Shown one piece after another: positions 1 to 12,700 of a stretch of 64,000 nt of DNA. The position numbers and the translations under genes are program-made. Origin of the DNA: Aporrectodea caliginosa. Its lineage: Eukaryota > Annelida > Clitellata > Crassiclitellata > Lumbricidae. The stretch is taken from NCBI GenBank assembly GCA_020284085.1, contig JACEVL010000007.1:137501-201500 (forward strand), read 5' to 3'. How positions within the stretch are numbered: position 1 is the stretch's first letter; each line of letters begins with the position of its first letter. The notes under the pieces are model-generated. The model did no database searches. It was not told the DNA's origin and saw only the letters and a program-made list of their open reading frames with translations.

Positions 1-300
1 CTAATTGGTATAGATACCTACCTACCTACATACATACATACAAACATACACACATAAATGTATGCATGCATACATACATACATGCACACATAATGATGTT
101 CAAGTTCATTTAACCAGTAATAACTGCGTAATGAATGAACGAATGAATGAATGAACGAATGAATAAACACATACATACGCACATACATTAATTCAATGTA
201 ATTGCATTACATTACATTACATACATACACACATACAGACATACACGCCTACATACAGTACATACGTACACACATGTAATAGACCTAACTACATACTGAT
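1..300. repeat. Degenerate simple-sequence tract
   Basis: Imperfect TACA, ATGA and CATT-type tetra- and pentanucleotide runs follow one another for about 300 bases. No coding signal was seen. The following 100 bases up to the LINE fragment are unremarkable. Confidence 0.85.
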
Positions 301-399
301 GAAGGTCCTCTGGTTAACGAACTTGAACATCAATTGAACAGACTTTACCAGAGTATAAAGACCACCTCTACTTCGTTTCTTTAAGTGTACTTGTAATTG

Positions 400-665
400 T
401 AATCGAACATTTATATAGCGCCGCTCAAAAATCAGTAGCGCTCTCGACCTGCATCAGTGCCTGCATCAGGGTACAAGAAAGTCTTACGACGTCTACGGAA
501 CTGGGAAGGAGAGAGGGCTAGTAACTCAAGGCGAAGAGACTGGGGAAGAGAGTTCCCAGCTGATGGGCCAACACGGGCAAAGCACCTAGAGTGGGCCGTA
601 GCAGAGCGCATGCGAGGGACAACCATAAGGCCACGGGTCGAAGATCGCAAAGAGGACCTAGCAGG
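400..665 (-). mobile_element. LINE 3' end fragment (CR1/L2-like)
   Basis: Read on the minus strand, the translation resembles the C-terminal tail of CR1/L2-type reverse transcriptase ORFs: a VPR-x-RSAT-type segment, a VGPS-x-NSLP segment, then a basic RRRRKTFLYP stretch. It ends in the word GGCGCTATATAAAT that also ends other LINE and SINE copies in this window. It is an old 5'-truncated copy and lies just beyond the last recognisable ankyrin exon. Confidence 0.6.
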
Positions 666-741
666 TAAGGAGGAGACAACTTTAGAATCGGCGCTATATA
701 AATTTCCTCTAACAAGAGCACCATAACTACAGCTGTTGTAC

Positions 742-948
742 CTTGCTGTCGTCCATCAGTTGATGTGCGTCGTGGTCCTTGTTGAGCAGATAGCTCAGTA
801 CTTCCGTGTGGTTCCCTTCAGCGGACAGACTGACGGGGACTTTGAAGGCCATCGTCTCATGCCGAGGGTTGGCTCCGGCCTCGACCAGGAGACGGACGAC
901 GTCCAGGTGACCGGACCTCGAGGCCATGTGCAGAGCAGTCCATCCACC
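742..948 (-). CDS. Ankyrin-repeat protein, exon (third seen)
   Basis: This 207-bp minus-strand exon encodes 69 residues: one clear ankyrin repeat opening GGWTALHMASRSGHLDVVRL, then a weaker one with HTEVLSYLL. The 3' splice site is a pyrimidine run ending TTGTAG before GGTGGATGG, and the donor is AAG|GTAC. Both ends are in phase 0, as in the two upstream exons, so all three can be joined without a frame change. Ankyrin repeats are 33-residue protein-binding helical hairpins. Nothing here identifies the full protein or its partner. Further exons are expected left of the window or were not recognised. Confidence 0.72.
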
Positions 949-1011
949 CTACAAGGACAGACACACCCGGGGTCAAAGGAGGGTGAAGAAACCAATGGTC
1001 GTGGATAGTGT

Positions 1012-1186
1012 TGCCAGACCCAAGCCTGGAGAAAGGAGGAGGGCGACGCTAGTCATATTTGTTATGTTGTTGAACAGTAACTAGCCAACCAGTAGAATTC
1101 AGAACTCCGCCACTGTCAGTGCCCTTGTTGTGCCAGTCCCAAGCCTGGAGAGAGGAGGAGGGCGACGTTAGTCTTCTTTGTTATGA
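1012..1186. repeat. Short imperfect direct repeat
   Basis: A segment of about 56 bases occurs twice, starting near 1012 and 1131 (spacing 119). Both copies contain CCCAAGCCTGGAGA, then GGAGGAGGGCGACG and TTTGTTATG. It lies in the intron between ankyrin exons. Its origin was not recognised. The remainder of this intron up to 1550 shows nothing identifiable. Confidence 0.7.
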
Positions 1187-1556
1187 CACAGCGTCGTTGA
1201 ACAACATAGGCCTAACTAACGAAAGGAGTATAGGTGGAAGTGAAACGGATGTGGAAGAGGATGGTGGATTTGCCGTTCATTTCTCTCTTCTCCTGGTCTT
1301 TCCGGATGGTTTTCAGTTACCAGTATACGTAACAATTCCAAGGAGTCGGACAGAGTTGGAGCTATAGGAGCAACGAGGAGATGATAGGATGTATGAGGAG
1401 CAGCTATGAGGAAAGAGGGGAACTTGGAAGAGGAGTTAAATAATTATTAGAGAAACATTAATGGACCTGGGAGAAATTAGGAAAGGAGGGGGAAGATTTG
1501 AGAGGAAGAGGAGAGGAATAAGACAGTAAATTATTGCAGGGTCGAGGAGAAAGGTA

Positions 1557-1800
1557 GATGATGGAAAAGGAGGACGAAGACGAGGATAAGGAGGAGGAGT
1601 ATGGGGAGGAGGAGAGGAGGAGGAGTATGAGAAGGAAGAGGAGGAGGAGGAGGAGAACGAAGACGAGGATAAGGAAGAGGAGTATGAGGAGGAGGACGAG
1701 GACGAGGACGAAGAGGAGGAGAAGGAAGAGGAGGAGGAGAAGGAGGAGAAGGAGGAAGCGGAGGAGGAGGAGAAGAAGGAGGAGGAGGCGGAGTAAAGGA
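1557..1800. repeat. Purine-strand GGA/GAA tract
   Basis: About 240 bases are nearly all purine on the plus strand, built of GGA, GAA and GAC triplets. Long open frames through it encode only Arg/Glu or Leu/Ser runs and are composition artefacts. Mirror-like polypurine tracts of this kind can form triplex DNA. A TG/CG-rich tract follows to about 1885. Confidence 0.85.
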
Positions 1801-1889
1801 TATTGACTTGTCTGTGCGCGCGTGAGTCTGTGTGGCTGTGTGTATGCTTGCGTATGCGTGCGTGTATGCCTGCGTATGTGTGCGTGTAC

Positions 1890-2087
1890 CTTGTCGTATG
1901 CGTCGATGTCTGATCCTTGTCCGAGTAGTAGTGATACGATGTCTAGATGTCCTTTGGATGCTGCCAGATGAAGACTCGTTCTGCTGTTGAAGTCCTTCGT
2001 CCGGATCGTAGCCGTTGATTTGTTCAGCAGAAGACTAACAACCTCCGTGTGACCATTCTGTGCCGCCAGATGCAACGCTATCGAACC
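1890..2087 (-). CDS. Ankyrin-repeat protein, exon (two full repeats)
   Basis: The exon is 198 bp, exactly 66 codons or two 33-residue ankyrin repeats. The first opens GSIALHLAAQNGHTEVVSLL and the second SRTSLHLAASKGHLDIVSLL. The acceptor is a strong T-rich tract ending GGCACAG before GGTTCG, and the donor is GACAAG|GTACAC. Both ends are phase 0, the usual symmetric ankyrin exon design. It is the best-supported exon of this minus-strand gene. An open frame continuing past the donor runs into low-complexity leucine/serine sequence and is not coding. Confidence 0.82.
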
Positions 2088-2369
2088 CTGTGCCAAATAA
2101 AAACAGACAGCTTGTACACGTCATGTACACGGTGTTCAGAAAATCAGAAAGCATTCGCAGAGGCGAAAATCTGTACATAACTTTTGGGAACAGATCTTTT
2201 CGCGGGCCGAATTTTTGTATTTGGGGGACAGATAGGTCCCAGTCAAAACTTTGGGGGACAGACTCTCTCTGTCTCTCCGTTATTGACGTCACTGAGCATT
2301 CGACAAATACACAAAAATTGATTTGGCTAAACTCCAGTAAATACACACTGGTGTAAAAAGTTGCATCAG

Positions 2370-2700
2370 GGTGGTTTGTTCATCCATCCAACCATATAAT
2401 CCACTAATTCATCCATCCACCCATCCATCAATCCATCATCCATATAATCCATCCAACCATTCATCTAAGATGAATCATCTTCATCCATCCAACTATCCAA
2501 CCATCCATCCATCCATTCATCTCTCCATTCACCCATCCACCGATAAACAAATCCCTCCATCCATTCAGCCATATAATCCATCCATACATCCATCCATTCA
2601 TCCATCCATCCAGCCATCCATTCATGCATCAATCCATTCATGAATAATTCATCCATTCATCCATCGGTTAACCGTTTACAGTCCATTCATTCGTCCGTTC
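2370..2700. repeat. Degenerate (CATC)n tract
   Basis: About 330 bases of imperfect CCAT/CATC repeats lie in an intron of the ankyrin gene. Open frames here translate to Ile/His/Pro/Ser periodic sequence and are not genes. Between this and exon 1890-2087 (2088-2369) nothing recognisable was seen. Confidence 0.9.
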
Positions 2701-2749
2701 ATTCATTCGCTCGTTCTTTGAACATCTATGCATCGATGACGTTGCTTAC

Positions 2750-2857
2750 GTTGACCGCAGTCCTTGCATCCGGATGAATTCCGGAGACGTTGAGCAGCAT
2801 CCGAGAGAGACCCTCGTGACCAGACAGCGCAGCCAGATGCAGAGCCGTAAAACCATG
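2750..2857 (-). CDS. Ankyrin-repeat protein, exon (first seen)
   Basis: The 108-bp minus-strand exon encodes 36 residues opening HGFTALHLAALSGHEGLSRM, the classic G-x-TALHLAA-x-x-GH ankyrin signature. The donor is AAC|GTAAGC, a good match. The acceptor is a GTTGTTGTGCTCC tract ending TTGAAG. Both ends are phase 0. It joins in frame to the exon at 1890-2087. Upstream exons were not found. The satellite array begins 850 bp upstream, so any 5' part would have to lie beyond it or be short and unrecognised. Confidence 0.72.
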
Positions 2858-2959
2858 CTTCAATGGAGCACAACAACAGAACATCACATGTATGCATAAT
2901 TTATGTATTTGTGTAATTGTATGTATGCATGCACTCTCACCCATCTCTTTCTCTCTTTC

Positions 2960-3065
2960 TGTATCTATATCGGCATCTGTCTGTGTGTGTGTCTGTGTGT
3001 GTCTATCTGTGTGTCTGTCTGTCTGTGTCTCTGTCTCTGTCTCTGTCTCTGTCTCTGGCTCTGTC

Positions 3066-3143
<78 letters not shown>

Positions 3144-3145
3144 GT
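2960..3145. repeat. TG/TCTG/CT microsatellite
   Basis: A compound tract grading from TGTGTG through GTCT units to a pure CT run of about 30 bases. All overlapping open frames are Leu/Ser/Cys/Val artefacts. Confidence 0.92.
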
Positions 3146-3299
3146 ATATCGACTATCATGTTCCAGTCCTTTTATTCTGGTACGGTAAGGTCGATGTCAA
3201 GGAGCCTGGCAGTAAACAATAAGATGCAGTTTACGCTGAATTCTACTAAAAGAGAAAGGCTTTGATTGAAGTTTTAGTGGGGGGCCCAGACACTGAGTC

Positions 3300-3706
3300 A
3301 TTTCAAGTTGATGTAAAAGTTTCGCTTTCACTACCAATTTGAAGGTAATGGTCTGTAGATCAATATTCGTCCGAGGGGAAAGCATTCAGATAAAAAATTA
3401 AGCGTGGGGGCCCTAAACCCCCTATATTTTATCTGCATGCTTTCCAAATTGAAACTGAAAAAGACACCTTTGCATATATTTGAAATGACTGGAATAAAAT
3501 CCACATATTTCGCAAAAGACTGAGGGGTTTCGAACCCCCCACTTCATGTTTTAATATGAATGCTTTCCTTCGGACCAATATTGATCTAGAGACCATTACC
3601 TTCAAATTGGTACTGAAAAAACGAAACCTATGCATTTACTGGAAATAACTGGAGCTAAATACACATATTTTACATAGGCTGGAGGGGTTTTTCGAGCCCC
3701 CCACGC
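3300..3706. repeat. Foldback and direct repeat next to the satellite
   Basis: A segment of about 85 bases at 3305-3395 reappears inverted at 3555-3630 (shared words include ACCAATTTGAAGGTAATGG). A second word set (ACTGAAAAA, CACATATTT, GAGGGGTTTC, GAGCCCCCCAC) repeats directly at about 3440-3541 and 3605-3706. The GAAATGCTTTC word at the end of the second direct copy runs straight into the first satellite monomer. It looks like two or three units of an older repeat with terminal inversions. Confidence 0.65.
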
Positions 3707-6700
3707 TTTGAAATGCTTTCTGTTGCAGGGCAATCGTCGAAACTATCTTTCCTCCAGCACTGCATTGAAAATTTCATTGCCATGGCAATTCCGAAGCACC
3801 TGCTGATCAGACGATCAATTCAACATGAGCAATTTGGGTGGAATTAAGTGGAGAATGGCCTGTTCCACACAACAAAGCTGTAATCAGTCATTTTGAAATG
3901 CTTTCTGTTGCAGGGCAATCGTCGAAACTATCTTTCCTCCAGCACTGCATTGAGAATTTCATTGCCATGGCAATTCCGAAGCACCTACTGATCAGACGAT
4001 CAATTCAACATGAGCAATTGGGGTGGAATAAAGTGGAGAATGGCCTGTTCCACACAGCAAAGCTGTAATCAGTCATTTTGAAGTGCTTTCTGTTGCAGGG
4101 CAATCGTCGAAACTATCTTTCCTCCAGCACTGCATTGAATATTTCATTGCCATGGCAATACCGAAGCACCTACTGATCAGACGATCAATTCAACATGAGC
4201 AATTGGGGTGGAATTAAGTGGAGAATGGCCTGTTCCACACAACAAAGCTGTAATCAGTCATTTTGAAATGCTTTCTGTTGCAGGGCAATCGTCGAAACTA
4301 TCTTTCCTCCAGCACTGCATTGAAAATTTCATTGCCATGGCAATTCCGAAGCACCTACTGATCAGACGATCAATTCAACATGAGCAATTGGGGTGGAATT
4401 AAGTGGAGAATGGCCTGTTCCACACAACAAAGCTGTAATCAGTCATTTTGAAATGCTTTCTGTTGCAGGGCAATCGTCGAAACTATCTTTCCTCCAGCAC
4501 TGCATTGAAAATTTCATTGCCATGGCAATTCCGAAGCACCTACTGATCAGACGATCAATTCAACATGAGCAATTGGGGTGGAATTAAGTGGAGAATGGCC
4601 TGTTCCACACAGCAAAGCTGTAATCAGTCATTTTGAAATGCTTTCTGTTGCAGGGCAATCGTCGAAACTATCTTTCCTCCAGCACTGCATTGAAAATTTC
4701 ATTGCCATGGCAATACCGAAGCAACTACTGATCAGACGATCAATTCAACATGAGCAATTTGGGTGGAATTAAGTGGAGAATGGCCTGTTCCACACAACAA
4801 AGCTGTAATCAGTCATTTTGAAATGCTTTCTGTTGCAGGGCAATCGTCGAAACTATCTTTCCTCCAGCACTGCATTGAAAATTTCATTGCCATGGCAATA
4901 CCGAAGCACCTACTGATCAGACGATCAATTCAACATGAGCAATTTGGGTGGAATTAAGTGGAGAATGGCCTGTTCCACACAACAAAGCTGTAATCAGTCA
5001 TTTTGAAGTGCTTTCTGTTGCAGGGCAATCGTCGAAACTATCTTTCCTCCAGCACTGCATTGAAAATTTCATTGCCATGGCAATACCGAAGCACCTACTG
5101 ATCAGACGATCAATTCAACATGAGCAATTGGGGTGGAATTAAGTGGAGAATGGCCTGTTCCACACAACAAAGCTGTAATCAGTCATTTTGAAATGCTTTC
5201 TGTTGCAGGGCAATCGTCGAAACTATCTTTCCTCCAGCACTGCATTGAAAATTTCATTGCCATGGCAATACCGAAGCACCTACTGATCAGATGATCAATT
5301 CAACATGAGCAATTGGGGTGGAATTAAGTGGAGAATGGCCTGTTCCACACAGCAAAGCTGTAATCAGTCATTTTGAAGTGCTTTCTGTTGCAGGGCAATC
5401 GTCGAAACTATCTTTCCTCCAGCACTGCATTGAAAATTTCATTGCCATGGCAATACCGAAGCACCTACTGATCAGATGATCAATTCAACATGAGCAATTG
5501 GGGTGGAATTAAGTGGAGAATGGCCTGTTCCACACAACAAAGCTGTAATCAGTCATTTTGAAGTGCTTTCTGTTGCAGGGCAATCGTCGAAACTATCTTT
5601 CCTCCAGCACTGCATTGAAAATTTCATTGCCATGGCAATTCCGAAGCACCTACTGATCAGACGATCAATTCAACATGAGCAATTGGGGTGGAATTAAGTG
5701 GAGAATGGCCTGTTCCACACAACAAAGCTGTAATCAGTCATTTTGAAGTGCTTTCTGTTGCAGGGCAATCGTCGAAACTATCTTTCCTCCAGCACTGCAT
5801 TGAAAATTTCATTGCCATGGCAATACCGAAGCACCTACTGATCAGATGATCAATTCAACATGAGCAATTGGGGTGGAATTAAGTGGAGAATGGCCTGTTC
5901 CACACAGCAAAGCTGTAATCAGTCATTTTGAAGTGCTTTCTGTTGCAGGGCAATCGTCGAAACTATCTTTCCTCCAGCACTGCATTGAAAATTTCATTGC
6001 CATGGCAATACCGAAGCACCTACTGATCAGATGATCAATTCAACATGAGCAATTTGGGTGGAATTAAGTGGAGAATGGCCTGTTCCACACAACAAAGCTG
6101 TAATCAGTCATTTTGAAGTGCTTTCTGTTGCAGGGCAATCGTCGAAACTATCTTTCCTCCAGCACTGCATTGAAAATTTCATTGCCATGGCAATACCGAA
6201 GCACCTACTGATCAGACGATCAATTCAACATGAGCAATTGGGGTGGAATTAAGTGGAGAATGGCCTGTTCCACACAACAAAGCTGTAATCAGTCATTTTG
6301 AAGTGCTTTCTGTTGCAGGGCAATCGTCGAAACTATCTTTCCTCCAGCACTGCATTGAAAATTTCATTGCCATGGCAATACCGAAGCACCTACTGATCAG
6401 ACGATCAATTCAACATGAGCAATTGGGGTGGAATTAAGTGGAGAATGGCCTGTTCCACACAACAAAGCTGTAATCAGTCATTTTGAAGTGCTTTCTGTTG
6501 CAGGGCAATCGTCGAAACTATCTTTCCTCCAGCACTGCATTGAAAATTTCATTGCCATGGCAATACCGAAGCACCTACTGATCAGACGATCAATTCAACA
6601 TGAGCAATTGGGGTGGAATTAAGTGGAGAATGGCCTGTTCCACACAACAAAGCTGTAATCAGTCATTTTGAAGTGCTTTCTGTTGCAGGGCAATCGTCGA

Positions 6701-9700
6701 AACTATCTTTCCTCCAGCACTGCATTGAAAATTTCATTGCCATGGCAATACCGAAGCACCTACTGATCAGATGATCAATTCAACATGAGCAATTGGGGTG
6801 GAATTAAGTGGAGAATGGCCTGTTCCACACAGCAAAGCTGTAATCAGTCATTTTGAAGTGCTTTCTGTTGCAGGGCAATCGTCGAAACTATCTTTCCTCC
6901 AGCACTGCATTGAAAATTTCATTGCCATGGCAATTCCGAAGCACCTACTGATCAGACGATCAATTCAACATGAGCAATTGGGGTGGAATTAAGTGGAGAA
7001 TGGCCTGTTCCACACAGCAAAGCTGTAATCAGTCATTTTGAAGTGCTTTCTGTTGCAGGGCAATCGTCGAAACTATCTTTCCTCCAGCACTGCATTGAAA
7101 ATTTCATTGCCATGGCAATACCGAAGCACCTACTGATCAGATGATCAATTCAACATGAGCAATTGGGGTGGAATTAAGTGGAGAATGGCCTGTTCCACAC
7201 AGCAAAGCTGTAATCAGTCATTTTGAAGTGCTTTCTGTTGCAGGGCAATCGTCGAAACTATCTTTCCTCCAGCACTGCATTGAAAATTTCATTGCCATGG
7301 CAATTCCGAAGCACCTACTGATCAGACGATCAATTCAACATGAGCAATTGGGGTGGAATTAAGTGGAGAATGGCCTGTTCCACACAACAAAGCTGTAATC
7401 AGTCATTTTGAAGTGCTTTCTGTTGCAGGGCAATCGTCGAAACTATCTTTCCTCCAGCACTGCATTGAAAATTTCATTGCCATGGCAATACCGAAGCACC
7501 TACTGATCAGATGATCAATTCAACATGAGCAATTGGGGTGGAATTAAGTGGAGAATGGCCTGTTCCACACAGCAAAGCTGTAATCAGTCATTTTGAAGTG
7601 CTTTCTGTTGCAGGGCAATCGTCGAAACTATCTTTCCTCCAGCACTGCATTGAAAATTTCATTGCCATGGCAATACCGAAGCACCTACTGATCAGATGAT
7701 CAATTCAACATGAGCAATTGGGGTGGAATTAAGTGGAGAATGGCCTGTTCCACACAACAAAGCTGTAATCAGTCATTTTGAAGTGCTTTCTGTTGCAGGG
7801 CAATCGTCGAAACTATCTTTCCTCCAGCACTGCATTGAAAATTTCATTGCCATGGCAATACCGAAGCACCTACTGATCAGATGATCAATTCAACATGAGC
7901 AATTGGGGTGGAATTAAGTGGAGAATGGCCTGTTCCACACAACAAAGCTGTAATCAGTCATTTTGAAGTGCTTTCTGTTGCAGGGCAATCGTCGAAACTA
8001 TCTTTCCTCCAGCAATGCATAGAGAATTTCATTGCCATGGCAATTCCGAAGCACCTACTGATCAGACGATCAATTCAACATGAGCAATTGGGGTGGAATT
8101 AAGTGGAGAATGGCCTGTTCCACACAACAAAGCTGTAATCAGTCATTTTGAAGTGCTTTCTGTTGCAGGGCAATCGTCGAAACTATCTTTCCTCCAGCAC
8201 TGCATTGAAAATTTCATTGCCATGGCAATACCGAAGCACCTACTGATCAGATGATCAATTCAACATGAGCAATTGGGGTGGAATTAAGTGGAGAATGGCC
8301 TGTTCCACACAACAAAGCTGTAATCAGTCATTTTGAAGTGCTTTCTGTTGCAGGGCAATCGTCGAAACTATCTTTCCTCCAGCACTGCATTGAAAATTTC
8401 ATTGCCATGGCAATACCGAAGCACCTACTGATCAGATGATCAATTCAACATGAGCAATTGGGGTGGAATTAAGTGGAGAATGGCCTGTTCCACACAACAA
8501 AGCTGTAATCAGTCATTTTGAAGTGCTTTCTGTTGCAGGGCAATCGTCGAAACTATCTTTCCTCCAGCACTGCATTGAAAATTTCATTGCCATGGCAATA
8601 CCGAAGCACCTACTGATCAGATGATCAATTCAACATGAGCAATTGGGGTGGAATTAAGTGGAGAATGGCCTGTTCCACACAACAAAGCTGTAATCAGTCA
8701 TTTTGAAGTGCTTTCTGTTGCAGGGCAATCGTCGAAACTATCTTTCCTCCAGCACTGCATTGAAAATTTCATTGCCATGGCAATTCCGAAGCACCTACTG
8801 ATCAGACGATCAATTCAACATGAGCAATTGGGGTGGAATTAAGTGGAGAATGGCCTGTTCCACACAACAAAGCTGTAATCAGTCATTTTGAAGTGCTTTC
8901 TGTTGCAGGGCAATCGTCGAAACTATCTTTCCTCCAGCACTGCATTGAAAATTTCATTGCCATGGCAATACCGAAGCACCTACTGATCAGATGATCAATT
9001 CAACATGAGCAATTGGGGTGGAATTAAGTGGAGAATGGCCTGTTCCACACAACAAAGCTGTAATCAGTCATTTTGAAGTGCTTTCTGTTGCAGGGCAATC
9101 GTCGAAACTATCTTTCCTCCAGCACTGCATTGAAAATTTCATTGCCATGGCAATACCGAAGCACCTACTGATCAGACGATCAATTCAACATGAGCAATTG
9201 GGGTGGAATTAAGTGGAGAATGGCCTGTTCCACACAACAAAGCTGTAATCAGTCATTTTGAAGTGCTTTCTGTTGCAGGGCAATCGTCGAAACTATCTTT
9301 CCTCCAGCACTGCATTGAAAATTTCATTGCCATGGCAATTCCGAAGCACCTACTGATCAGACGATCAATTCAACATGAGCAATTGGGGTGGAATTAAGTG
9401 GAGAATGGCCTGTTCCACACAACAAAGCTGTAATCAGTCATTTTGAAGTGCTTTCTGTTGCAGGGCAATCGTCGAAACTATCTTTCCTCCAGCACTGCAT
9501 TGAAAATTTCATTGCCATGGCAATACCGAAGCACCTACTGATCAGATGATCAATTCAACATGAGCAATTGGGGTGGAATTAAGTGGAGAATGGCCTGTTC
9601 CACACAACAAAGCTGTAATCAGTCATTTTGAAGTGCTTTCTGTTGCAGGGCAATCGTCGAAACTATCTTTCCTCCAGCACTGCATTGAAAATTTCATTGC

Positions 9701-12700
9701 CATGGCAATTCCGAAGCACCTACTGATCAGATGATCAATTCAACATGAGCAATTGGGGTGGAATTAAGTGGAGAATGGCCTGTTCCACACAACAAAGCTG
9801 TAATCAGTCATTTTGAAGTGCTTTCTGTTGCAGGGCAATCGTCGAAACTATCTTTCCTCCAGCACTGCATTGAAAATTTCATTGCCATGGCAATACCGAA
9901 GCACCTACTGATCAGACGATCAATTCAACATGAGCAATTGGGGTGGAATTAAGTGGAGAATGGCCTGTTCCACACAACAAAGCTGTAATCAGTCATTTTG
10001 AAGTGCTTTCTGTTGCAGGGCAATCGTCGAAACTATCTTTCCTCCAGCACTGCATTGAAAATTTCATTGCCATGGCAATACCGAAGCACCTACTGATCAG
10101 ATGATCAATTCAACATGAGCAATTGGGGTGGAATTAAGTGGAGAATGGCCTGTTCCACACAACAAAGCTGTAATCAGTCATTTTGAAGTGCTTTCTGTTG
10201 CAGGGCAATCGTCGAAACTATCTTTCCTCCAGCACTGCATTGAAAATTTCATTGCCATGGCAATTCCGAAGCACCTACTGATCAGATGATCAATTCAACA
10301 TGAGCAATTGGGGTGGAATTAAGTGGAGAATGGCCTGTTCCACACAACAAAGCTGTAATCAGTCATTTTGAAGTGCTTTCTGTTGCAGGGCAATCGTCGA
10401 AACTATCTTTCCTCCAGCACTGCATTGAAAATTTCATTGCCATGGCAATACCGAAGCACCTACTGATCAGATGATCAATTCAACATGAGCAATTGGGGTG
10501 GAATTAAGTGGAGAATGGCCTGTTCCACACAACAAAGCTGTAATCAGTCATTTTGAAGTGCTTTCTGTTGCAGGGCAATCGTCGAAACTATCTTTCCTCC
10601 AGCACTGCATTGAAAATTTCATTGCCATGGCAATTCCGAAGCACCTACTGATCAGACGATCAATTCAACATGAGCAATTGGGGTGGAATTAAGTGGAGAA
10701 TGGCCTGTTCCACACAACAAAGCTGTAATCAGTCATTTTGAAGTGCTTTCTGTTGCAGGGCAATCGTCGAAACTATCTTTCCTCCAGCACTGCATTGAAA
10801 ATTTCATTGCCATGGCAATACCGAAGCACCTACTGATCAGATGATCAATTCAACATGAGCAATTGGGGTGGAATTAAGTGGAGAATGGCCTGTTCCACAC
10901 AACAAAGCTGTAATCAGTCATTTTGAAGTGCTTTCTGTTGCAGGGCAATCGTCGAAACTATCTTTCCTCCAGCACTGCATTGAAAATTTCATTGCCATGG
11001 CAATTCCGAAGCACCTACTGATCAGACGATCAATTCAACATGAGCAATTGGGGTGGAATTAAGTGGAGAATGGCCTGTTCCACACAACAAAGCTGTAATC
11101 AGTCATTTTGAAGTGCTTTCTGTTGCAGGGCAATCGTCGAAACTATCTTTCCTCCAGCACTGCATTGAAAATTTCATTGCCATGGCAATTCCGAAGCACC
11201 TACTGATCAGACGATCAATTCAACATGAGCAATTGGGGTGGAATTAAGTGGAGAATGGCCTGTTCCACACAGCAAAGCTGTAATCAGTCATTTTGAAGTG
11301 CTTTCTGTTGCAGGGCAATCGTCGAAACTATCTTTCCTCCAGCACTGCATTGAAAATTTCATTGCCATGGCAATACCGAAGCACCTACTGATCAGACGAT
11401 CAATTCAACATGAGCAATTGGGGTGGAATTAAGTGGAGAATGGCCTGTTCCACACAACAAAGCTGTAATCAGTCATTTTGAAGTGCTTTCTGTTGCAGGG
11501 CAATCGTCGAAACTATCTTTCCTCCAGCACTGCATTGAAAATTTCATTGCCATGGCAATACCGAAGCACCTACTGATCAGATGATCAATTCAACATGAGC
11601 AATTGGGGTGGAATTAAGTGGAGAATGGCCTGTTCCACACAACAAAGCTGTAATCAGTCATTTTGAAATGCTTTCTGTTGCAGGGCAATCGTCGAAACTA
11701 TCTTTCCTCCAGCACTGCATTGAAAATTTCATTGCCATGGCAATACCGAAGCACCTACTGATCAGACGATCAATTCAACATGAGCAATTGGGGTGGAATT
11801 AAGTGGAGAATGGCCTGTTCCACACAACAAAGCTGTAATCAGTCATTTTGAAGTGCTTTCTGTTGCAGGGCAATCGTCGAAACTATCTTTCCTCCAGCAC
11901 TGCATTGAAAATTTCATTGCCATGGCAATACCGAAGCACCTACTGATCAGACGATCAATTCAACATGAGCAATTGGGGTGGAATTAAGTGGAGAATGGCC
12001 TGTTCCACACAACAAAGCTGTAATCAGTCATTTTGAAGTGCTTTCTGTTGCAGGGCAATCGTCGAAACTATCTTTCCTCCAGCACTGCATTGAAAATTTC
12101 ATTGCCATGGCAATACCGAAGCACCTACTGATCAGACGATCAATTCAACATGAGCAATTGGGGTGGAATTAAGTGGAGAATGGCCTGTTCCACACAACAA
12201 AGCTGTAATCAGTCATTTTGAAGTGCTTTCTGTTGCAGGGCAATCGTCGAAACTATCTTTCCTCCAGCACTGCATTGAAAATTTCATTGCCATGGCAATT
12301 CCGAAGCACCTACTGATCAGACGATCAATTCAACATGAGCAATTGGGGTGGAATTAAGTGGAGAATGGCCTGTTCCACACAACAAAGCTGTAATCAGTCA
12401 TTTTGAAGTGCTTTCTGTTGCAGGGCAATCGTCGAAACTATCTTTCCTCCAGCACTGCATTGAAAATTTCATTGCCATGGCAATACCGAAGCACCTACTG
12501 ATCAGACGATCAATTCAACATGAGCAATTGGGGTGGAATTAAGTGGAGAATGGCCTGTTCCACACAACAAAGCTGTAATCAGTCATTTTGAAGTGCTTTC
12601 TGTTGCAGGGCAATCGTCGAAACTATCTTTCCTCCAGCACTGCATTGAAAATTTCATTGCCATGGCAATACCGAAGCACCTACTGATCAGACGATCAATT

